From Meandrina meandrites (Eukaryota; Cnidaria; Anthozoa; Scleractinia; Meandrinidae), in contig OY855915.1 in the NCBI GenBank assembly GCA_963693305.1, positions 11,741,340 to 11,805,339 of the forward strand: DNA of 64,000 bases, written 5' to 3'. How positions within the stretch are numbered: the stretch's first letter is position 1; each line of letters starts with the position of its first letter. Positions 23,741-37,133 of this stretch are shown here, in pieces. The translations under genes and the position numbers were made by a program. Below the pieces are notes generated by a model. The model had not been told where the DNA came from and made no database searches. It saw nothing but the letters and a program-made list of their open reading frames with translations.

Positions 23741-26700
23741 CGTTAAGCGAAATGCGCGGTAACTGGTTTGGAGAATTGATACTTTAACGCTGAAAGGATA
23801 GTTTAATTTTATCTTGTGCGTATAGCAAATAAATGAAGTTTGTTAATAATTCGAAGTTAAATTGAATTTTTAAAGCGAGAAACTAAATTCCTGACTTTAG
23901 GCTAAGCCAGCAGATTCATAAAGTTCTTTCAGACTTTTCCAGCTTTTTAGGAAGTTTTTTCAAACACAGATAAATAAATGGTAACTGAAAAAAATAATCA
24001 AACAATCTTCTTTTTTAACAGCTCTTGGCTTATAGTAATAATAGAAACAAAATAACAGGCTTATTTATGTGTGGCTAAAAAATCAGTTCATATTCAATCC
24101 AGTGCCACTGCAGCGCTTTTTTGCATGACCAAGAAAAACAAAAAATCTGTTGAGGTTGGGAGATGAGAAATTTTAAAGAAACAAATGCAGTTAGCGTTAT
24201 TTTTCAGTCATGCTTAATTTTAGAGATTTAACCGATTTTCAGAATAAGCTATGAATGGCATCAAAACATTTATAAATTGTAGGTTATAATCTTTGGCCTC
24301 TATAAACCAAGCCCTTTGTTTTCATTGATTATCTTTCATTCAAGAGTTTGGAAAATAAATAAATAAATAACCCCTGTTAGAATTTTTGTAGTGCTAGCTA
24401 CGTTATCAAACGTTCAAATTTGATCAAAACTTTTTGTGAGTTTCTAAAGCTGATAAAAAATGATCCACATTTGATATTCAGAGTTAGAAAACGGATACGT
24501 TTACGATAAAGGTACGAATCCAATCGAAAACAAATCCACATGAATTGAAAGATAGCGATCGCTCCGCTTGAGATTTCAGTATCATTTGCTGGTAAGTTCA
24601 TTCAAATTGAGAAAATTTAAAGAAAAGTTGAAATTTTCTTTCGATTCCATATACTCATTTACTACCGAGTAAAGATTTTAAGTATGAAGCCAAATGTCAA
24701 GCTTCAATTTAACTCATACTATTTTACTTTTATTAGAATTACAACTATAAGAAAGCGCCTTATTTATTACAGTTCACGGAATGGAATAGAATAAAGTCTA
24801 ATTTAATAAAAAAACGAAAATATTTTCAGCCAAGAAAAATTGGCGACGATAAAAGTCTTTGCCTGTTTCAAAACTCAACGTAAACACATTCAAACTGCGA
24901 TGATTAATTAACTTTGGAAGTTTTTAGGGCAAAATTGAAATGTTCAAGAAATATTCGGCGTTGTGACAGTTTACTTGTTTGTTTAGGCGTACATGAATAT
25001 CTTAGTTCTTACCTTAGTTTGGACGTCTTTGAGTTCTTTGGCAACTGTTTCGGATGGCTACGCTCTTTGGGTTTTATTTCCTAACTCTTTGTAATCTAAA
25101 TGGCGTCTGTAACAGAAGGCCTCGCTCTCTGGGAAAGCCAGCTTCTGTTGAAAAGAAAATTTTACATTTGAATGACATGTGTTTGCGAGACATCGGAAGA
25201 AGCAGATGAAATGAAAAAACGATTAAACGAAGTAGGATTGTATGTCTGACAATAAAGCGGAAACCGGATTAATAAGATCAGTTAAGAATTACAATTTAAT
25301 TTTGATGACATCAAGGGAAACGTTGCGAAATTAAGGCGTGGGTCATTTAGTTTAGTGTAGCTCGGAAGCGAGTATGTCGGTTAGTTTTTACGAACATACA
25401 TTGTGTTAAAGAAGCGGGCAGAAGTCACCAAAAAAAGCAGACACGTCTTAAAAGGCGTCGGTCTTTGTTTTCAGATCTTACGGCGTCGCAAAATACGAAT
25501 TCATCAAATTTAGCGTGGTGATAATACAAAGCATTTTTATTAGTCGGAGAAGGACATTTTGAACTAAATGCTCTCGAAATTAATGCCGGAAAAACGCTAT
25601 TCTCAATGGACCACGTTCTTTGCCATTTGGTGTATTCCCATTCAACCAACAAAGACACGAAACATTCTAATCAGAATGAAATTAAAAACGCCTCTATGAC
25701 GAGTTGTGAAGCAGGTGAAATATCACGAATTGTAGTCCATGTTAGGAAGTCTGGTTTCGCAACTTATTTTTTTTCCGATTTCGCAACTGGTCAAGCCTTC
25801 CTCTCTTTGTATGTACAAATAAATAATTAATCTACCATGTACTACATTCACAATTCAACGGTTGAGAACTTAAGCCTACTTTCGAAAACTTGTCATAGGT
25901 TAATCGTGGGTTTTATGTCCTAGCGTTTGAACCATGTTACAATTTTATTGGGCAATACTTGACCCGTACAAGAAAACTTTCGTAAGGAACGCAGTAAATA
26001 TAAAATTAAAACGTGATGTTTTTCATAAACTGACTTCAACGCAAAACACTTAGGAGCTGTCGGTTGGCCTGTTGTTGCGAAGCACAAACAACTCAATCAA
26101 TTTTTAATAGAGTTCGAGTTAATTACTTCTTGTAAACTGAAAAACTAAATCAACTAAGATGGCAGTTATAAGCTGTTTTTATTTTCGTTTTTCCGGGGAC
26201 TTATTCATAGTGAAAACAAACGGGGGGCGTTTTTATGAAACAAAAGATAAGACTGAATAAAGTTCATTTAGGATCCACGAGTTTAAGGCTTACAATTTAG
26301 AACACCTGGCTTGGTACATCTCAGTGTTTAAAAATTGACCAAAACCGAGAAACCGGGTAACCGTGGTCGAGCACAAATTCAAACGTACAAGACGCAGTGT
26401 TGAAGTAATAAGAAATCAAAAAAGGTAAGTAACTTAAAAGTAACCAAATGGCAAATGTTTCAAGCTTTATCTTTGAAATCTTCGCTGCTGTACTCTTAAA
26501 ACATTTCAATTTTGCTTCAGGTTATTAAGGCAATATTTTTAAGTAAGGCTTTCTCTGAAGCCGCATTAAACTGAACAACTTGAAAGAAACTTTAACGCTT
26601 CAACACTTGTTCGTAATTAAATCGTAGTAACTTTTCTATGCTATCCAAATTTAGAATTACATTTTATTTTTAATTCAGATCTGTCTTATATTTCGTCAAT

Positions 26701-29061
26701 GAGTTTATTTGAAATCTAACTTAAAGTCTGTTAAAGAAGAATCATAAAATCTTCCAAACAAGTGAAGACTAAGCATCGTTTTCAATTATTATATAGTTAT
26801 TTGTGATTGAATTCGGATTAAAAGCTCAGTTCAGATTACTAGTATTTATCCACCTATCTTGCTCGATGCTGTTTTCAATGAGGAAATTAAACACATACAA
26901 TAATTGCCTGTTGCATTTCGTTTCGATGTTCGTTCCTCTGATTTTTCGCGGTTCTCCGCAAAGATAAAGGATTTATGCTTAATCGAAAACTCTTCTTATC
27001 TATCTTACAATGATAACTATAGCTGTAGTTTCCTTCAAGTAAATTCACCGTTTTACGTTAAATTATATCGTGAACATGAATGCGGTGAAAATTTATTTTG
27101 TTGTCTTGGTTCCTTAAAAGCAATTTCTAAATCTTTGCTACAGAGGGATATAATAAATGTTAATAAGCGAGCAAGCGAAATAACTGTTCTAAAATTAAAA
27201 ATTTTAATAAAATAAAAATTGAAAGCAATCGGGTTCAGTGAAATAATGAATGCTTTTTACGTGGCTGAATCTTAAACAAAATTATAAAAGGAAAATAGTA
27301 GCAACTTAAAACGCAGCGTGAAAAAAAATTGAATTATTCCATAATTCCAGACCAGTGTTAAAAGAATAAATGGGATGGTCAGCAAAACTAAAATCGTTGT
27401 GTTATGCCTGGTAGCATTTATCATATAAGAACTATTTTGGTCAGGGTAAATTCGGTCAACATAATCATTTAACTGAAAGCATTAATGGACATTCTACAAA
27501 AACTAAAAAAAAGAAATGATTCGCGGTCGCTTTAAGCAAACTTAATAGGCAATATATATTAATTTTTTCACACGAAAATTGTATCTCAATTTAGCTAAAA
27601 ATAAAAACGTCGGTCAACAACTGAAGTGTTGTTTGTCATGTATTTCTTACATTACTTTCCAAAAAATAGTATATTTCCAAAAAATACTTTTTACGACGGA
27701 ATTAAATTAGGCACGTGCCAACAATGAAGATAACTGTGGAAACAACAATCACGAAAAATAAATTAAAATTTCTCTCAAATCGGATTAACTACGTTTATAG
27801 ACATTTCTTTTAAACTGACAAAATCAACTAATGAATTTCAGTTCAGAATTCTTCAGCGGAACTAACAACAATAACAAATCGTAAATGTTTCTGGGTACTC
27901 CCACTGCTAAAATACGCAAATTGCTCACTTATTTTCTTAGCTGGAAAATTGAAGCCCGTTAACTGAAATAAAAACAAAAGAGATCTATTTGTGGAAACAC
28001 AGAAACAAATCGAAAAATATTTCTAGTACGTTAATGGAAAAAAAAAACAGAAAACCTGAAATTTAAAATCAATAAATTGCCGCCCTTTTAAATTGGCGTT
28101 AATGCTTGACGTGAAGCGGCGAACCTTCCATCAAAAGTATACATCAAAGTCTAAAGAACAATAATTATTCTGGGTAAAACCTATCAAGACAACACAATAC
28201 AGCTTAGTATTTGTACCTATATACCTTAGTAAGTGTAGTCTTGCTTAGTTCAAGCGCCGAGAAAAAGGGAGTAATGAAAGAAAACTCTTATCGTATCGTT
28301 GACAAGGAAGTGATTTTCTCGTCATGCCGGATGATGATACAATCTCGGTGACGTCAGACGCATGCAACGTATGATAAAGTAATGCGATAAGATCTTTTCG
28401 AGTGATTTTCAGTTAAAAGCATCCTCATTCGTCGAACACCTCAAGTATCACGTTCCGGGGATTTAATGTACGTTAAGACCTCATTTCGTATGTTGGCGGT
28501 CGACGTTTTCCCTTCTCGTTAAAAGAATGCAGCCCCATTTATTCTGACACGTATAATATCATCAGCCAGTCTAGCTTCAATAGCAGGTAATAACTTAACT
28601 TTTTTTTGCTGAAAGACTATTTTATTTTTTTTTAGACAAGAGGCATTGCCTTATTGCTAATATCTATTATGTTGTGTCTGCTGGAACCAATTATTCAGTT
28701 CCAGGAAAATGTAGGTTTACTTTCCTGTAGTGGAGTGTTAAAAAAATCCTATGCCAATGCAGTGAGCGAGGGTAAAAATGATCATCTATGTAGTTACGCA
28801 ATCTAAAGCAAAAACAAAATTTGCATAAACTTTAAATTATTAGTAACGAGCCACAAAATTTATAGCTAAAACATTGTGTTATGAAAGTAGAAACATTTTC
28901 TCGCGAACTTACCATTTTCAGCTCTTTCACTGAATATATTCCTTAAAAAATGAACGTTAGGCTACGCTTCCTGATCAAACTGAAATACGCCTTGGTTGTT
29001 AATAATTTTCACCCTTGTAGTTTTAACACTCAGTATCAACATGTTATTTGTCGTAACAATT

Positions 29062-29190
29062 TGATTGCCGAGCGGAGAGGACTGGTGAAGAGAATAAGGC
29101 AAATCATCAACTAGGACATATTGTGTTGATGTACCACCAAATTCTCACAACTAACAATAAAAAGCTTATGACAATCAGTTAGGAGAATAT
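29062..29190 (+). repeat. Dispersed repeat, copy 3 of 5
   Basis: GACTGGTGAAGAGAATAAGG, AAATCATCAACTAGGACATA, TTGATGTACCACC and AAATTCTCACAACTAACA; closest to the copy at 8356. Confidence 0.6.
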
Positions 29191-30940
29191 ATACCTTGAC
29201 CTTGGAGCGAAATGCTTCAATATGTCTCTTATCTTTAGAATTTGTTTTTGCAGAGAACGAACACAAATTAATTCTTACGAAGGTTTTCGATAAAATCTCT
29301 TCTATGCCCTTTAGAGATAATAGTTCCAGTTAGTGTGGGGAAAAGATCATAACTTTTACAAAAAATATAGCGATGACAAAGGTCTTATCAGAAACTTCAG
29401 TTTAAAGTGTATTGCGTGTCTTAAGGAGAAACGTCTTGTTCCTTAAGTAAGAAGCAAAAAATCAGCTAAACCATCAACCAATGCATCAGATTAGAAATGG
29501 TTGACTAGTTGCTGACAGCTAATGCAATAATAAGGAAGCGTGAAACTAAAAAAAAAACAGAATCGTGCACATTAGATGCAAATGTTATATCTTTAATTTG
29601 CATACCAAATCCGTCATTAGCCAATTTTTGCAAAAAAACACTTACCGATGAACGTAATGACCTGACTGAACAAGATAAAAAGTTACGATTTTTAAAAACG
29701 TCAAGTTAAAAAAACCGTGACTTGCATATTTAATTCCCAAGTTCGCTTTTGAAGTATACAAGTCCTAGAGACCTAACGCAAGAAATAAAAACCTCTAACT
29801 TAACTAGAACCTAAAAGATTTTTCCGGTTATGAAGCGTTTTAATTACGAGCACGTTTTCTTCGCCTTTAAGAGCCTAGTCAGGGACAGCCAACGATACGT
29901 TTGATCGCTAGCCTAAAATGATTAACAACGATGAAGCACACTGGATTAGGAAGTTGTTGCCGACAAATCTTGAATCCTGAAGCTCTGTCATCTGACGCCG
30001 AGTCTGAAAATTCTATTCAACTTTATCTTCTACTTTGGAACCATTGCAAATCTAAGTTTGAAATGCTTCTAAAGTGAAGTTGAAGTTGAATGATAAGCCT
30101 AGTGGGTATTGTGGTATTCCAGCTACAATTACTGTTTGCGGGGAAACTATTTCGAAAATTGGGGCTTGTAAAGAATCCACCAGATCCGATCCACTAAGAA
30201 AAAGTCTCCAAGATGGAACACAAGCTGCATAGGAAATTAACCTGATCAGTTATTAATATATGTTATGAGGCGGTATAAGATGTCTCTTTTTGCGGAATTC
30301 ACTAAAAACGTAATGAACTAGAATTTTGGGGAAACAATCTGCGCGATTCAACAAGCCCTTTTAAATTAGTGAATAACGAAATGTTAGAAAAACTGGGGCA
30401 AAAAGAAACTTTGTTTTTCTGCTATCATCTTTGTTTTCAGGAAATCTTTTTCCCCGGGCTAACACCTTAATTGAAATCAAAGTTCCGGTGAGCATCTTCT
30501 CTTTAAAATTTCTGTCTTCACGCAGACTTCAATGCACTCACACACATCACACTGAAAAATTAAGCTATATTAATAACTCTTTATTTATCCATCAAGTACA
30601 TACCCCTGGCTAGCTGCCATTTTGAAAACCCCGGTAATAGATATATCTCGGTAACTTTGTTTGCATTATTATTCTGATTAAATTAATGAGCTTAAAACTC
30701 TACCCACGTTTTTTAAAATGCGCGTGGGCGATGTCTTTAAGATGACAACGTAATTTGTCAAATACACACACGTAATTGTAGACAGTTTGCGTAGCTAGGG
30801 ACATTCATTTCCTTCCTTCCACGGAAAAAGTTTTCATCTGCACGCAAGCTTTACGTATGATGTGTATCCGGAGATGACTAAGTTAAACTCAATCTTAATT
30901 TGAACCCTATTTGCCTCTTTTGAAAAAAGGTTAAGTTTGC

Positions 30941-31209
30941 GTCCCATATGAAAGGGACGGAAATTTTGAATTTAACCCCTAAAAGAGACCAATCTGAGCG
31001 TGGCCAAAGCTAATGCAGACCCCTAAAAGAAACCATATAATGAATCAAAATTCTTTCTTTTTAGTTATTTCTTCGTGTGCAACCCTAAACGAGACCTTGA
31101 CGGCTAAAAATAATGACATTTTGTCAAGAACACCCTAAACGAGACCAAAATCCGAAATTTACACCCCTAAGCGAGACGACGAGCATCCCCGTCCCTTTCA
31201 AATGGGAGT
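30941..31209. mobile_element. MITE with GTCCCAT-TGAAAGGGACGG termini
   Basis: The left end GTCCCATATGAAAGGGACGG faces the right end CCGTCCCTTTCAAATGGGAG. Between them, CCCTAAAAGAGACC/CCCTAAACGAGACC is repeated five or six times with drift. Ends about 160 bp upstream of the second CTCK gene. Confidence 0.6.
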
Positions 31210-31372
31210 CCCCCCAGGGCGTTGTGGTTCTCCTGCTTAGCAGAACGTAGAATATGGTCATTTCACGTTGCTGTTCTTAGCTACGTTCGCATAGCCGTTA
31301 AGTTGCGGTTTGCTTTAACCCTCTAATCCCTTATATCTTTGTAAATTCGAGCTTTGTTACACCAACAGAAAC

Positions 31373-31726
31373 ATGAAGTCCAAGGCGCTATTTTTCCAAG
31401 TTTCCCTCTTGCTGGTCTCTACTGTCTTCAGCCAGATAATACACAACGAGGTTTGCGAACCAACGCTGTTTGACGTGGACGTAATGGTTGTCGGATGCCA
31501 GAAAAGAACAGTCCCGCTACACCAATGTGCAGGAACATGTCTTTCTGAGGAATCTCACCCTTCTGGCGGAAATAACCAAGTCAAAGCGTGTTGGTGTTGC
31601 AAGCCGGTCAAGAAATCTAAAGTTTATGTAGATATTTTGTGCAAAAAGGGAAAGAGGGTTTCTGTACACACACAAGAAATGTACAACCATACAGATTGCT
31701 CCTGCTCGAAATGCATCGGATACTAA
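31373..31726 (+). CDS. Secreted cystine-knot (CTCK) protein 2, norrin/bursicon-like
   Basis: A 117-residue protein with a signal peptide (about 1-21, FFQVSLLLVSTVFSQ), then a single CTCK domain. Cysteines lie at 28, 42, 52, 56, 73, 75, 76, 90, 109, 111 and 114. Key blocks are HQCAGTC, ACWCCKP and DCSCSKC. The spacings x9, x3, x16, x1, x0 and the closing C-x-C-x2-C equal those of the gene at 21851, although overall identity is low, which indicates an old duplication. A probable acceptor, TTGTTACACCAACAG, lies 4 bases before the ATG, so the first exon is untranslated. Family members form disulfide dimers outside the cell and signal through Frizzled4/LRP (norrin) or LGR (bursicon); which applies here is unknown. 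Vertebrate mucin and von Willebrand C-termini share this fold but are attached to giant proteins. Confidence 0.8.
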   Translation: MKSKALFFQVSLLLVSTVFSQIIHNEVCEPTLFDVDVMVVGCQKRTVPLHQCAGTCLSEESHPSGGNNQVKACWCCKPVKKSKVYVDILCKKGKRVSVHTQEMYNHTDCSCSKCIGY

Positions 31727-33677
31727 AGCATGATGGGTATTATTTACGATGGTCGCCTTTATCCCAGGTCCCTGTTGTGATACAAATGAAGCATCTTTGT
31801 GTATATTATTTTAGGCAAGAGGGAAGGATGGAGAATCTCTCATTTTACTCCTTTCCTTATGCAGTCGTAGCATGTTGTCAGTCAAGCTTTTGGCAAACTA
31901 AACATGCTTCAAAATCTCATTAAACCAAGCTATAATTTGTTTATGTTTTAACAGAATATTCTTGACAAAATTGAAACACAACTTCCTAACTGCAAATTGA
32001 CAAATGACAAATGACCAAAATGGCAATCGACGTTTCATTTTTCCCATCTTAGCCTGCTGTTGCTTTAGTATACAATACAGTATTTTCAGTGTAACCGTTT
32101 TGGCTGGTTTCATTTCACTTTGAGTGTTTATCACGCTGATTGACACTTTATTGACTATGTCATTATATCTTTTATATATGCCTTCATTAACCTATCAAAA
32201 ATCACCAGCTGAGGGGAAAAGTCACCTCACCGCATTGTAGACACCTACATGATAACAATTGACTTAGAGTGATTTTACTTAATCCGTGAAATAGTTATTA
32301 TACAATTACGTACTGTTAGACACTAATTCTACAGTTTTCTTTTGTTTAATTTTGACTTTTTAGCAGTAATTTTTAGATGCTGTTTCACGGGTTATACCCC
32401 TGAATAAAATCAATCTATAAAATCACTTAAACACTACAAATTACAAATGACTATTTCATAATCTTAACAGACCCCCATATTCTTTATTAAAAACTTATAA
32501 ATCTGATCAAAGCTTTTAAAATATCCCTTTTTATGTACACAGTACTTGGCGATGTTCATTTGTATCACAACTGGGTCAGCGGTTTTATCGTGAATAAGAT
32601 TTGTCAAAGTAGTGGTTTTCTAATGGTAAACAGCAATGGACTCCGCTGGACAAACATTTTAACGTAATAAATCACTCACTTAATTAGGCATAACAATTGG
32701 CATAAGTATTCTTTAGATTAAGATATAAAATTGTAATATTTAGTTACAGGGAAAGATTATAATGACCCCCATATAATTATACTAATTATAAATATCACTT
32801 GCGCTATTTTGACAGGCTCACAGCAAGTGTAAATAAAAACTCTAACAGTCTAAACATTGCGTCTGCTCTGGTGATAATGAAAAACCTGTTACGTCTCGTT
32901 TGAATAAAGATTGGATACTTGTAACGTTAGCCGACGCTGTGTCTAAATTCAAGAGCGGCGGGACGGGCTTTGATCGCATCCCGCGCGTTTCGCGAGAGAA
33001 CGAGAGAACGAACAAAAACTGATAAGTTGAGGCTAGGTACGACTCTAGGTCACACAGACAGGGAAAAAAACAAGAGCCGTTTTGGGAAAGTCTTCATTTA
33101 CACAATTTCTGATTTTACAACCAGAAATCAACCTCGTACCCAGGGCTATATGCGTGGTGCCCCGACCATTGTTCCGGGAGATTAGAAACAGCGCGAGCTC
33201 TTCCCAGTACTCCGAAAGCTGGCGCGTCCACTTGACGCCATATATGTAAGACATGTAAGCAATTGCATGTTGCTTAGCAACAACCACTTAGAACCGCGGG
33301 CTCAACGTAACTGAAATGCATTAAATTAGAATAAACACCGGAGCAAATAAACTGGGAAAGATCATTGTGACACTGAATATTAATGACAACTTCAAACTGT
33401 TCGCCCGACGAAAACTTAGCTTTGCCTACCAAAACGACTCTATATCGTACTGTGTACTGTTTCTATTGTGGAATAACCACTGAAACCACATATTAACAAA
33501 AGCTTGATTGAATTTTACACAGTTGATTTCATTTTGCGTTTATCTTCACTAATGCATTGACGAGCTACCCATTTTTAAAAAGGTTTAAAGTTATCATCTT
33601 GAAATCGAATCATTATCTGCAGGCTATGCTGTGAAGCAATTTTAAGGCGAGGAGGTGCTTTTTCGTATCCTCGAGCC

Positions 33678-33743
33678 CAGGCTCGCTCCCCTTTTCCTCC
33701 CTTACGACAACGGAGGAAAATTAGGGAGAGCCTGGGATCGAGG
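33678..33743. mobile_element. 66-bp hairpin MITE
   Basis: The two ends pair over about 22 bases around the shared words CCCAGGCTC and GAGCCTGGG. No target duplication could be identified. Confidence 0.5.
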
Positions 33744-35971
33744 TTTTTTTCCAGCAATAAAACAACCGCCCACAAATGGCTAAAGTTTGTAAACTTTATT
33801 GTGGTCTTGATATAACTTTTAATAAACTGAACAAAATGCATACTTCGAGATGCTACCCTGTAATGTATATACTCTTCTGCTAACAAAAAATAAAATTCGT
33901 TGGAAGGAAATCCCAGCACAGGCAAAAATAGCCGTGAAATTACGGAGCCGTTTTCGTCGCATTGTCAAAAACACCCGTTGTGTAATTTTCATTCACTGAA
34001 CAATTACATCACAGTTTTGGCCTGTTAATAAAATATTACCGGCTGTTTCGCTACACGGTGCTGAGGTCACAGCATTCGATATAAGAATTTGAAGTCTCGT
34101 TCGTGAAAAAATTCAAGTTTCCTTGAGGAATTTTCCCTTATATTAGTCGCAGTTTTGTCTGCGGACGTGCCAAGTGAAGGTAGGGTGAAGTTGAATGTCT
34201 TCTGCAAGGTTTATTTTCTCGTTTTGATCTTGTGTACACGCGTGCGAGGCAAATATGAGAAAGGAAACATGGCGTGTTCACTGTGGCTCCCACAGGCTTG
34301 ATTCTGAATCGTACGCGCCATGCTGTTTGAGAAGTTGGCGATAGTTTGCTGACAGAATCTTTTGTAGTTTTTCTCTCTCATTTTTGCAATTTGAAAATGA
34401 AATGTTTAGTGTTAGTAGCATGGCTGTAGAAAGTCCAACTTGTCTTGTGGTGGTATTATTTACTGAATTGCCGGATCAAAACACAATGATAAATAATTCA
34501 GAGATTAGCAGGTCTATGCTAACATGTTCGGACGCACTGAGAATCGGAAAGAATAATCCCTCTGAGATAAAGTCTTAACTTGTTGTTTGACAAAAAAAAA
34601 ATCTAGTCCAAGATATGTTAAGGTGGATTTCTTGTATTATTTTTCTTACCAAATTCAAAACTGTCCACAAAAATACCCTTTGTTTCTGCGTGGTAATCTA
34701 ATTTATGTTTGGTTAGTCCGTATCACTCGTATGATCAAGGAGCGAGCAAACTGTCAAGCTCAAAGTAGAGCACATTTCAGTCAACGTAGAATCTATGTCT
34801 GAGCGTTTACATTTTCTCTTTATATTATTTTATGATCCAAACGAAAAATTTCATCGAAATTTTGCTTGCAGAAGTGATATGCCAGAGAAACCTTTGTATT
34901 ATTTCATCAAAGTTATCGAATATCGCATTTAAAAGCACCATTCATAAAAACATAGAAAGATGGTGAGAATTTCCACTCGAAATAACGCAATGGACCTTTC
35001 CGAAACTATGTAAAAATTATACGATATAAGAATTAAGAAAAATTAGGCTAGTCTAATCAGTCCTCCAGAATTGTTTAACCCGACGGTTTGAAAATCAGAG
35101 TTATAGAGAGTCAACCAAGGTAAACCAGTGATACACTGTGCGATCGATAGAAAATTATCTTGTAGACAACTTTACTATGAATAAGTTGGATAACCAGGGA
35201 GTTTATTTAGTGGTTTTTATTGATATGCCAATTTATTTTGGCGAAAATAAGTTGGAAAAACTGGGAAAATATCAGTTTAAGACGGACTGTACAGTTTGTA
35301 AATACGTGACACAAAAGTTTATAAAAAATCTTTTTCACTTTTGTTTTCTATATATAGTTTCATGATCGATATTAGAACTTTGGCCCGTTGTATTCAATTA
35401 TATATTGAAGGAGTCTAAAATGGTAGAGCTGAAATCTTTGTTTACGAAAACCGTTCAAGTCTCAGATAAGGCTTGAGGTCGTGTGATCCCGCCCGTATTG
35501 AATTAGCACAGCGGAGTGCACGCCCATGGCCAATATTGACTGAATGCTAAGTCCAGAAATTAATAGAAAATCAATTATAAGGAAAGTTTGGAAGTTCTCT
35601 CGAAGTGTGAATTTAAAGTGTTATTTCGGCCATTATAATTGGTCGATTTAAAAGGATTTCAAATGCGAAAACAATCTGTACTCTTTATGTGTAGTGCCTA
35701 TATTGTAAAACCAATACTCGATTCGCTGTTCGATTGCGCGTTGTTCACCACTAGATCTTTGTCGTTAAGGAAAAGAAAACGTTTCGCTCCTTACAATGAA
35801 AGCAAACTAAAGCTAGCAAGCATATATATGGGCGTGGTTAATGACCCGGAGATTGATAAGATAGTTGCAAAAATAAGATATTTAGTTCCACTCGTTGGAT
35901 TACGTCAAGAAAATGGTCACTGACGTTTATAGCTATTAACGAAACGCGAGCTCAATAAGAGTGATCAAATC

Positions 35972-36080
35972 TAATTTCTCCTTACAATATTAATAAGTTG
36001 TCAAGTAGGCAGGTGATGAGAATTAAGAAAATGATCCTTAGGGATATTTCCTTGATGTAGCGCAGAATTCTCAGTACTTA
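35972..36080 (+). repeat. Dispersed repeat, copy 4 of 5
   Basis: TAATTTCTCCTTACAATATT, GTCAAGTAGGCAGGTGATGA, GAATTAAGAAAATGATCCTT and CTTGATGTAGCGCAGAATTC: the clearest form of the family in the window. Confidence 0.7.
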
Positions 36081-36293
36081 CAAACTGTAATGTTTTGCAA
36101 TGAATAAGGAAAATTAATAGTTTGACTTTGGGTGAAAATGTTAATGTTTATACTTGCCTTGCCTAATTCCAGTTCCTGCTGGGATTCTCGGGTTCTGTTA
36201 TTTGTTAGAGCTCTCAGTGCACTCTACAATTTGTAGCGTAGTTCTCAATTGATTGATCTGATTGATTGTCAGTAATGACCGCAAAGCCCAACA

Positions 36294-36471
36294 CCAACTC
36301 TCTGTACCAAACGTGTACAAGCTACAACACCAACTCAGTACCATGTACAAAATTTATATCAACCTTGTACCACCGTGTACAAAATCTTGTTACAAACAGT
36401 ACCAGTACCATCCTGCTACCAAACTTGGTACTAGCAGTATACCAACATTGTCCAGTACCAAGTCTTCATGG
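36294..36471. repeat. GTAC-rich block upstream of the acidic-protein gene
   Basis: Ten GTAC tetramers occur in under 180 bases, mostly as GTACCA or GTACAA (for example CAGTACCAGTACCAT). Further GTAC words lie at about 36570-36610. It begins about 840 bp before the start codon at 37134. It could be a degenerate satellite or a cluster of protein-binding palindromes. Confidence 0.6.
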
Positions 36472-37133
36472 ATTTGATGGATTATAAACCCGATTATATC
36501 GACCCTGTGCACTGTTACCAACACAGCAGTAAACCTCTTTGCAAAACTGCGTCATAGCTGTTCCACAAACTGCATGTACATGTACCATCCAGTGAATTCC
36601 CAGCGGTACTGTTACCCAGTTATAAACGTATCAAATTTTTGAAATCCTCCTCTTTCACGGCAAATGATAAGACAGTTACTGATATGTTTCTTTACATCAG
36701 ATGCATGTTCATTTCAAACTGTTTTCTCACAAGCGGCCTGCAAATTTGTCGCTTCAAAAAACTCTTACAAACTTCCGAGACAACTAAACCGAAACAGATA
36801 CTGTTGGATGTTTTACGTTTGACCGCTTTGAACCCAGGAGCAGATCGAGACCGGTTTCTACCGAATGACTCAAGATTTAAGGACTCAAAATCTAAACATT
36901 TTCCTGGAGGAGTCATCCTAGAGGCTCACTTTCGGCGCTCGTGTAATCAGAAAACGGTCAACATTTTTTCTGCATCCGCGCCTGAACCCAGTGTACCATC
37001 CACATGTTTGCCCGGTGCCATTCCTGTCTCCACACTGTGCCAAACCTTTCTCGAATATAGGCGCACTTTACTAGATGGTCTGTTTGGTTATTAAATAAAT
37101 AACACATGTTCCAATTTGACTTGTTTTTCAGGG

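Larger units (their letters stand above)
22600..31372. other. Long non-coding interval between the two CTCK genes
   Basis: Read in six frames, the only open stretches are short and show no recognisable domain. It is A/T-rich and contains two copies of the dispersed repeat (23634-23740 and 29062-29190), a palindromic CRE-like TGACGTCA at 28349-28356, and the MITE at 30941. Candidate non-coding first exons for the two flanking genes are a minus-strand donor near 25014 and a plus-strand donor, AGCAG then GTAATA, near 28587. Both are low confidence. Confidence 0.4.
31727..36290. other. Intergenic stretch without recognised gene
   Basis: No convincing exon. It holds a small hairpin element near 33678-33743 (CCTCGAGCCCAGGCTCGCTC facing GGGAGAGCCTGGGATCGAGG), a relatively GC-rich patch at about 32930-33300 of unknown nature, and the dispersed repeat copy 4 at 35972-36080. 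Confidence 0.45.

Noticed and set aside
36262..36487. ORFs rich in YQ/CTK in the GTAC block
   Set aside because: They merely translate the GTACCA/GTACAA repeats.
36639..37094. 151-codon ORF just upstream of the acidic-protein gene
   Set aside because: It has no recognisable domain, uneven composition, and ends in the probable intron before the 37131 acceptor. A 5' UTR or chance ORF is likelier.
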